64,000 bases of DNA from Bacteroidota bacterium (GTDB taxonomy: Bacteria; Bacteroidota; Bacteroidia; Chitinophagales; Chitinophagaceae), in the NCBI GenBank assembly GCA_947460595.1, contig CANHGS010000005.1, forward strand, positions 62,001 to 126,000, given 5' to 3'. The notes under the pieces are model-generated. The model did no database searches. It had not been told where the DNA came from and was given only the letters and a program-made list of their open reading frames with translations. The translations under genes and the position numbers were made by a program. Below are positions 62,468 through 64,000 of the stretch, one piece after another (position 1 is the first letter of the stretch; each line of letters opens with the position of its first letter).

Positions 62468-64000
62468 ATGTCAGAACTGAAATTACCAAGACTGTTAGCA
62501 GCCGCCAAAGAATTCAACATTGGTCAGGACACCCTGATTGAATTTTTGGTGAAGAAAGGATTTAACCGCGACGATCTGAAGCCCACAGCAAAGCTATCAG
62601 AAGTCCATTACTATGCCCTTCAGGCAGAGTTCCAACAGGACAAACAAGCCAAGAACAAGGCTGACCTAGTAGAGATACCTAAGGGCGCGCAAGGCGAGCC
62701 AAGGAAGAAAAAAGACGAAGAAGAGATCAGTTTTGTTAAGAAAGAAGACAAAGCGGCTAAAGCAGAACCTGCTAAACCAGCAGAACCAGAACAAGCAGCA
62801 GCACCCACGCTTATTTCTGCTGCTCCTGTAGAAATAGCCCCAACTCCGGTTGCAAAACCAGTGGTGGTAGAACCTACTCCTGAACCTGTAGCCCCCGTTG
62901 TTGTGGCACCAGTAGTTGTTGAGCCAGTTCCAGTTGTAGAAACTCCGGTTTCTAAAATTGAAGCCCCGGAAATTGAAGCGCCAAAAGTGATCAACAAGAT
63001 TGATCTATCGGCCATTGATTCTTCTACTAGACCAAAGAAAACCGCTAAGAAAACAGAAGCCCCAGCTCCAGTTGCAGCAGCTCCTGCTCCAGTTGTAGTG
63101 CCAACTCCTGCACCTGTACCAGTTGTGGAAGCCCCTGTTGCTAAAACAGTAGCTCCTGAAGTAATTGAATCAGAAGCCGGCCCTGTTATTGAAAATATTA
63201 GGGCTGAAAAGCTAGAAGGACCAAAAATTTTGGGCAAAATTGAATTGCCTATCAATAGCGATACCCGTCCAAAACCAATGGGTAGGGATGAAAAACGCAA
63301 ACGCAAACGCATTCCTATTGACAAAAAACCTGACGCGCCTGCAACTGGTACACCTGGAGCTCCGGGTGCACCAGCAAAAGCAACAGGACCCAATCGCCCA
63401 ATTGTACCTGCCAATAATAATGGCGGATTCAATCGCGGTGGCGGTGGCGGCGGCCAACAGGGCGGCGGTGGATTTAACCGAGGCGCTGGTGGTGGAAATC
63501 GCGCTGGAGGCGGACCAAGCAGAGACAGAACTGCAGCCCCACGCAGAGGAGCAGACGACAATAAAGAGATTGACCAAAAAGCCATACAGGAAAAAATTCG
63601 CGAAACACAGGCCAAATTATCTGGTACTGGTGGACGTGGAAAGAGCTTGAAAGCCAAGTACAGAAGGGCTAAGCGCGATGAAGCTGCAGAGAACATGGGT
63701 GAAATGACGGAAGATAACAAACTACAAGTAACAGAATTTGTTACAGTAAGTGAGTTGGCCAACCTGATGGATGTAAGCTTTGCGGAAGTTATTGGAAAAT
63801 GTATGGGATTGGGTATCATGGTATCCATTAACCAGCGTTTGGACGCAGAAGTAATTGAATTGGTATCTAGTGAGTTTGGATTTGAAGTAGAATTTATAGG
63901 TATTGATGACTTGGATGAAGAAGACGATGACGATGATGAGGATGATGAAGCAGCTCAGGTAGAAAGAGCGCCAATTGTGACCATCATGGGTCACGTTGAT
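62468..64000 (+). CDS. infB: Translation initiation factor IF-2, N-terminal part (cut by window)
   Basis: The frame runs from ATG 62468 to the window end, 511 codons with no stop. It starts with the IF2 N-domain (LLAAAKEFNIGQDTLIEFLV), then a long Pro/Ala/Val/Glu-rich linker (about 90-270), a basic stretch (RDEKRKRKRIPIDKKP), a Gly/Asn/Arg-rich segment (about 318-345) and a second IF2_N-like region (VTVSELANLMDVSFAEVIGK) followed by an acidic run (about 475-490). It ends at IVTIMGHVD, the first residues of the G1 GTPase motif. IF-2 brings initiator tRNA to the ribosome. A long antisense frame opposite the linker is a shadow. Confidence 0.94.
   Translation, partial: MSELKLPRLLAAAKEFNIGQDTLIEFLVKKGFNRDDLKPTAKLSEVHYYALQAEFQQDKQAKNKADLVEIPKGAQGEPRKKKDEEEISFVKKEDKAAKAEPAKPAEPEQAAAPTLISAAPVEIAPTPVAKPVVVEPTPEPVAPVVVAPVVVEPVPVVETPVSKIEAPEIEAPKVINKIDLSAIDSSTRPKKTAKKTEAPAPVAAAPAPVVVPTPAPVPVVEAPVAKTVAPEVIESEAGPVIENIRAEKLEGPKILGKIELPINSDTRPKPMGRDEKRKRKRIPIDKKPDAPATGTPGAPGAPAKATGPNRPIVPANNNGGFNRGGGGGGQQGGGGFNRGAGGGNRAGGGPSRDRTAAPRRGADDNKEIDQKAIQEKIRETQAKLSGTGGRGKSLKAKYRRAKRDEAAENMGEMTEDNKLQVTEFVTVSELANLMDVSFAEVIGKCMGLGIMVSINQRLDAEVIELVSSEFGFEVEFIGIDDLDEEDDDDDEDDEAAQVERAPIVTIMGHVD

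Noticed and set aside
62620..63828. 402-aa open frame on the minus strand opposite infB
   Set aside because: It is antisense to the infB linker, is made of Pro/Gly/Ser/Thr-rich low-complexity sequence, and arises from codon bias of the opposite gene.

Overview
This window comes from a member of the Bacteroidota, most likely the family Chitinophagaceae. The evidence is a SusC/SusD pair, many TonB-dependent receptors, DUF5689, DUF2490, DUF5777, DUF4834 and EB_dh-type proteins, promoters of the TTTG / TAnnTTTG kind, AT-rich intergenic DNA, and the order rimP-nusA-infB at the right end. I found no tRNA, rRNA, CRISPR array, insertion sequence or prophage. Family names are assigned by reading motifs and not by database search.

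Left part (1-17.8 kb). A two-gene minus-strand operon encodes a membrane-anchored nSTAND ATPase with WD40 repeats and, 17 bp downstream, a partial STAND-like protein that has no P-loop. It looks like a signalling or conflict (immunity) locus. Then come single metabolic genes (phosphodiester glycosidase, pterin dehydratase, DUF2071), two small paralogous HTH regulators, an amidase-like gene remnant with a frameshift, a YVTN-propeller/phosphoesterase, an S10 serine carboxypeptidase, a coupled pair of 7TM-PAS-DHp sensor proteins that lack a kinase ATPase domain, and a TIM-barrel sugar isomerase.

Middle part (17.8-35 kb). After an M14 metallopeptidase lies an eight-gene minus-strand respiratory operon (EB_dh-type heme protein, CX4CH lipoprotein, DUF5777 barrel, cytochrome c, 89-aa membrane protein, 4Fe-4S ferredoxin-like subunit, NrfD/PsrC quinone subunit, TM-anchored periplasmic protein). 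It contains no molybdopterin catalytic subunit, and its leader carries a perfect 15-bp inverted repeat and an 18-bp palindrome. Divergently, a plus-strand cluster encodes a one-module A-T-TE NRPS-like enzyme whose specificity code reads as glycine, a GT14-type glycosyltransferase, an LpxH-like phosphatase, a GT-B glycosyltransferase and a GH1 beta-glucosidase.

Right part (34.6-60 kb). A DeoR/GlpR repressor faces glpD and a glycerophosphodiester phosphodiesterase, with a candidate operator between them. These are followed by SusC, SusD, DUF5689, a sulfatase and a Gfo/Idh oxidoreductase, which together form a nutrient-scavenging locus. Further on are a VTT-domain membrane protein, a GH130-type glycosidase/phosphorylase, a PqqB-like MBL hydrolase, two divergent outer-membrane receptors, a second Gfo/Idh enzyme with a ceramidase-like protein, a CDGSH protein, a cyclophilin, a methyltransferase and a HAD phosphatase.

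Right end (60.2-64 kb). The transcription/translation operon rimP-nusA-infB begins with a recognisable promoter and a 12-bp leader hairpin. infB runs off the end just inside its GTPase G1 motif. Three strong intrinsic terminators (10231-10268, 17765-17802, 44731-44768) delimit transcription units.
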